Shown one piece after another: positions 61,638 through 64,000 of a stretch of 64,000 bases of DNA. The stretch's first letter is position 1; each line of letters begins with the position of its first letter. The notes beneath the pieces are model-generated. The model saw only the letters and a list, made by a program, of their open reading frames with translations. It did not search any database and was not told the DNA's origin. The position numbers and the translations under genes were made by a program. The stretch is from Polyangiaceae bacterium (GTDB taxonomy: Bacteria; Myxococcota_A; Polyangia; Polyangiales; Polyangiaceae), in assembly GCA_025936045.1 (NCBI GenBank), contig JAICUB010000003.1:167159-231158 (forward strand), given 5' to 3'.

Positions 61638-62732
61638 TCACGCCTTCACGTCGGCCAGTACCTTAGCGCCGGCCGAACCCCGAGGCTCGTCCGAAACCTC
61701 CGCGTGAACCGCGCGCCACCACGGGTCCGGCCGCTCCACGTGCGCGGGCTCGAACGGACGACCGAGCCGAGGCGTGAGCACGCGAACACCTTTTTCCGCG
61801 GCGAGAGCAAGCAGCGTTTCAGCCGGCTCGTCCCAACGGTGCAGGGCGAGATCGAACGTGCCCCAATGCACCGGCAGCAGCGTCCCGCCGCCGAGGAGCT
61901 CGAACGCGTCGAGTGCGCCGACGGGACCGAGGTGAATATCGCCCCAGCTCGGGTGCCACGCGCCGATTTCGAGCAGCGTGAGATCCAGCGGGCCGAAGCG
62001 CTCGCGCACGAGCTTGAACTCTTCCGTGAGCCCGGTGTCTCCCGAAAAGAAAATGCGCCGCTCCGCCGTCGTGATGACCCACGAAGACCACAACGTGCGA
62101 TTGCGATCCGTGAGACTCCGTCCGGAAAAATGTTGCGACGGCGTCGCGCTGAACGAAAGGTCGCGCCCAGGCATGACGTGCGTCTCCCACCAGTCGAGCT
62201 CGGTGATGCGCTCCGGCGCGAACCCGAGCGCTTCGAGCCGCGCGCCCACACCGAGCGACGTGACGATCGGCACCCCGAGCTTCGCGAGCTCACGCATGCT
62301 CGACGCACAAAGGTGATCGTAGTGGTCATGCGAAAGCAAAATGGCGTCGAGCTTCGGCAGCTCGCCGATGGACGCGGGCGTCGGATGAAAGCGCTTGGCG
62401 CCCGCGAACGAGACGGGCGACGCGCGCTCACCGAACACTGGATCGGTGAGGACGCGCAGGCCGTCCACCTCGAGCAGTAGCGTGCTGTGACCGAGCCACG
62501 TGACGCGGAGCCCGGAGCTCGACACCGGCGTCGCCCACGCCGCAAGCGGGCTTTCCACGGGCAGCGGCGCCTGGGGCACCCGCGCGCGCCCGCCGAAAAA
62601 GTACTCACCGATGGTCGAGAGCGGGTTTCCCTTGAGACCCGTCCCGAGACCGGAGGTGTTGTGAAACGTCCCTTCGCGAAATTGGCTCGAAGATTGGGCC
62701 CGTTCGAGCCGGAGACCGCGAAGGGCTACCAT
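61638..62732 (-). CDS. metallo-beta-lactamase-fold hydrolase (NAPE-PLD-like)
   Basis: 364 residues from ATG 62732 (AGGA site upstream). The metal motif LLSHDHYDHLCASSM (HxHxDH variant HDHYDH), GHSTLLLEVDGLRVLTDPVF at the front, FSATPSQHFSGRSLTDRNRTLW, FFSGDTGLTEEF and PVHWGTFDLALHRWDEP at the end are typical of N-acylphosphatidylethanolamine phospholipase D-like bacterial proteins. A phosphodiester or lactone substrate is plausible; unproven. Confidence 0.9.
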   Translation of the reverse strand: MVALRGLRLERAQSSSQFREGTFHNTSGLGTGLKGNPLSTIGEYFFGGRARVPQAPLPVESPLAAWATPVSSSGLRVTWLGHSTLLLEVDGLRVLTDPVFGERASPVSFAGAKRFHPTPASIGELPKLDAILLSHDHYDHLCASSMRELAKLGVPIVTSLGVGARLEALGFAPERITELDWWETHVMPGRDLSFSATPSQHFSGRSLTDRNRTLWSSWVITTAERRIFFSGDTGLTEEFKLVRERFGPLDLTLLEIGAWHPSWGDIHLGPVGALDAFELLGGGTLLPVHWGTFDLALHRWDEPAETLLALAAEKGVRVLTPRLGRPFEPAHVERPDPWWRAVHAEVSDEPRGSAGAKVLADVKA

Positions 62733-62777
62733 GCGTCCTATTTGGTGCCGGTAGTTTCCTTCGTCAACGCGCGCCGG

Positions 62778-63425
62778 ATGCGCGGCGCGTCGCTCGGGCT
62801 CTCCGCGCTCATGCTCTGCCAGCTCGCTGCGTGTGGGGGAAGGTCGCGTAGTGAAGTCCCGCTCATGAGGGCGGGCGGCGCGAGCGGCGGCGGGGGCACG
62901 AGCGGCGCGGCCGGAAGCATGACAGCGGGCACCGCCGGTGACTGCCCGCTGTCGGTCGAGTTCGCCGTCAGCTTCGACGACCAAGGCGTCCCAGGTCCGC
63001 CGAATCTCTGTGCTCCGTGTGGTCAGCCGCCTTTTACGCTCGCCTTCGGCAACTCGGACCCGCTCGACCAGGCAGCGCCGAACTGCACCCCGGTGTGCGA
63101 CACCTGCGAGGTCCCGACGTGCCATTCCCTCCTCGAATGCGGACACGAGCTCTCCTCGGCGCCTTATCGAACCAGCTGGTCCGGGCGCTACTACGAGCCT
63201 GGGAGTTGTGGACCGGACAACGAGGCGTGCAAGACACCGGAGTGCGTCCCGCCCGGCGACTATTGGGCGGAATTCTGCGCTCCCTTCGGCACCGCTGCGC
63301 CGACGGACGACTCGCCGAACGCGTGCACGCTCGACATGCCGCAGGTTCCCTTCTGCACCCTCCGCGGCTTCACGCTGCCCGCAAACGGCCCGGTCCCCGT
63401 CGTCCTCCCGCTCCACGCGCTCTAA
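62778..63425 (+). CDS. cysteine-rich lipoprotein
   Basis: 215 residues; the ATG at 62778 gives the signal MRGASLGLSALMLCQLAAC. A short Gly/Ser tether (33-60) leads to a domain with 16 cysteines in patterns such as LCAPCGQPPF, CTPVCDTCEVPTCHSLLECG, CGPDNEACKTPECVPPG and PFCTLRGFTLP. Disulfide-rich and extracellular. No family recognised; an alternative GTG start lies a few codons upstream. Divergent from the MBL gene. Confidence 0.7.
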   Translation: MRGASLGLSALMLCQLAACGGRSRSEVPLMRAGGASGGGGTSGAAGSMTAGTAGDCPLSVEFAVSFDDQGVPGPPNLCAPCGQPPFTLAFGNSDPLDQAAPNCTPVCDTCEVPTCHSLLECGHELSSAPYRTSWSGRYYEPGSCGPDNEACKTPECVPPGDYWAEFCAPFGTAAPTDDSPNACTLDMPQVPFCTLRGFTLPANGPVPVVLPLHAL

Positions 63426-63429
63426 GGGA

Positions 63430-63469
63430 CAACGAATCCGTCGGGTGGGTCTTCCCGACGGATTCGTTG
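63430..63469 (+). terminator. strong terminator-like hairpin
   Basis: CAACGAATCCGTCGGG pairs perfectly with CCCGACGGATTCGTTG (16 bp stem, 8-base loop), five bases after the lipoprotein stop codon. There is no T-tract, but stem strength and position indicate a transcription end or mRNA-stabilising structure. Confidence 0.7.
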
Positions 63470-63807
63470 CACACGGGGCCTTCGCAGCTTTCGCCGCGTC
63501 GTGCCTGCAGCTATTGCAACCCGCGGGCCAACCGAAAAATCGCCCAGTAGCCACGAAAAGGCCGCGCCAGGCGTCCAGGAATCGAGAATCGGCGTCGCGA
63601 AAACGGGGAATGCCCCCTTTTGATCCCGCCCTCGCTCGTTCCGGCTGCGCGCTCCTACCGTGCGGGCGTGGCGATACTCACCGCGCGCAAGGTTGGAAGC
63701 GCCGCCGGAGGCTCCGACCTACGAGCGTCGGAGCGACGGTCGCGCAGCTCCGGAAGTCACCTCGTTGTCCCCCAAGATGCGGACGGTTTACCAGCGTCTC
63801 GGCGGCG
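63470..63807. other. intergenic stretch without an identified gene
   Basis: About 340 bp between the hairpin and the HNH gene. A short + frame reads APTYERRSDGRAAPEVTSLS, which could be a decayed coding stretch, but no family is recognised and no ribosome site precedes it. Confidence 0.4.
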
Positions 63808-64000
63808 TCATCCTTCGCTCGCGCCAGCGCCGGTCAAAATTGCACAAAACTCGGCGTCCGGCTGACCTTCGGCCTTCTTCGCTGCCATGAACTCCCGTCC
63901 GAAATCCTCTTCCGCGGCGAGAGCATTATGCGCCGCGCAGCGCAGGACGAGATTCGACGCATGGTGCTGCCCACCCGCAGCGAACGGTATCAAGTGGTGA
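63808..64000 (-). CDS. HNH endonuclease, C-terminal part (5' end outside window)
   Basis: About 63 residues, reading HHLIPFAAGGQHHASNLVLRCAAHN followed by AAEEDFGREFMAAKKAEG. The His-His pair, the central Asn and the HN ending match the HNH nuclease core seen in many myxobacterial HNH proteins with an EFGRxF helix at the C-terminus. The frame remains open at the window edge, so the start is beyond 64000; the TTG at 63993 is internal. Probably one of the many DUF222-free HNH nucleases. Not clearly linked to other genes here. Confidence 0.75.
   Translation of the reverse strand, partial: HHLIPFAAGGQHHASNLVLRCAAHNALAAEEDFGREFMAAKKAEGQPDAEFCAILTGAGASEG

Overview
The window is about 64 kb of very GC-rich DNA (roughly 68-70% by eye) carrying about 59 protein-coding genes, two of them cut by the window edges, plus three gene remnants. 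No rRNA, tRNA or CRISPR array was seen. The gene content points to a myxobacterium, most likely of the Polyangiales/Sorangium type. The indicators are a Ser/Thr kinase with a C-terminal sensor region, an HMG-CoA synthase, secreted lipoproteins with long Gly/Ser/Ala tethers, DUF1552/DUF1592 surface proteins, a sigma-54 activator, LigD/Ku end joining and very tight ATGA/GTGA gene junctions. This assignment is an inference from gene content.

Left part (1-13.8 kb): the end of a Dus tRNA-modifying enzyme; a Pro/Ala-rich membrane protein; a lower-GC island (1.45-2.8 kb) with a DUF559 nuclease remnant and a frameshifted small membrane gene; an Hsp15-like S4 protein; HMG-CoA synthase; then a four-gene operon (4.9-8.6 kb) behind a good Fur box, encoding a di-heme lipoprotein, an imelysin, a CxxCH lipoprotein and an outer-membrane protein. 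It is followed by a PhoD-like phosphatase, a flavin reductase, a GntR regulator and a Nif3 protein. Middle (13.9-30.6 kb): a sensor-kinase fusion, a CBS protein, small lipoproteins, LigD and Ku, a GT22 mannosyltransferase, ComM, a lipase-maturation-factor protein, and a sigma-54 activator divergent from a four-gene cbb3 oxidase operon that has its own near-consensus sigma-54 promoter.

30.6-40.7 kb: an RsbU-like response regulator/phosphatase coupled to a STAS protein, then a run of secreted proteins (a six-module Cys-rich lipoprotein, an NHL-repeat lipoprotein, a 758-residue secreted protein and a WXXGXW-type lipoprotein). 40.7-46.4 kb: a TetR/NTF2 pair divergent from a translationally coupled five-gene cluster of two citrate-synthase-like proteins, an acyl-CoA dehydrogenase, an adenylation enzyme and a carrier protein. 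The adenylation pocket reads almost exactly as the proline code of pyrrole-2-carboxylate pathways, so this looks like a small natural-product or modified-amino-acid pathway. It is the most novel element here, because the citrate-synthase-like pair has no obvious role in known pyrrole pathways.

46.5-64 kb: a coupled trio ending in a YkgJ Cys-cluster protein; a DUF1592-DUF1552-lipoprotein operon; a 980-residue protein with a MidA-like methyltransferase half fused to an unknown N-terminal half; a stand-alone 5'-3' exonuclease; PilZ and DarP/YjgA proteins; and a self-contained TetR-DevC-DevA-DevB-type efflux operon with a 25-bp palindromic operator inside its promoter. The window ends with a metallo-beta-lactamase-fold hydrolase, a lipoprotein and the 3' end of an HNH endonuclease gene.
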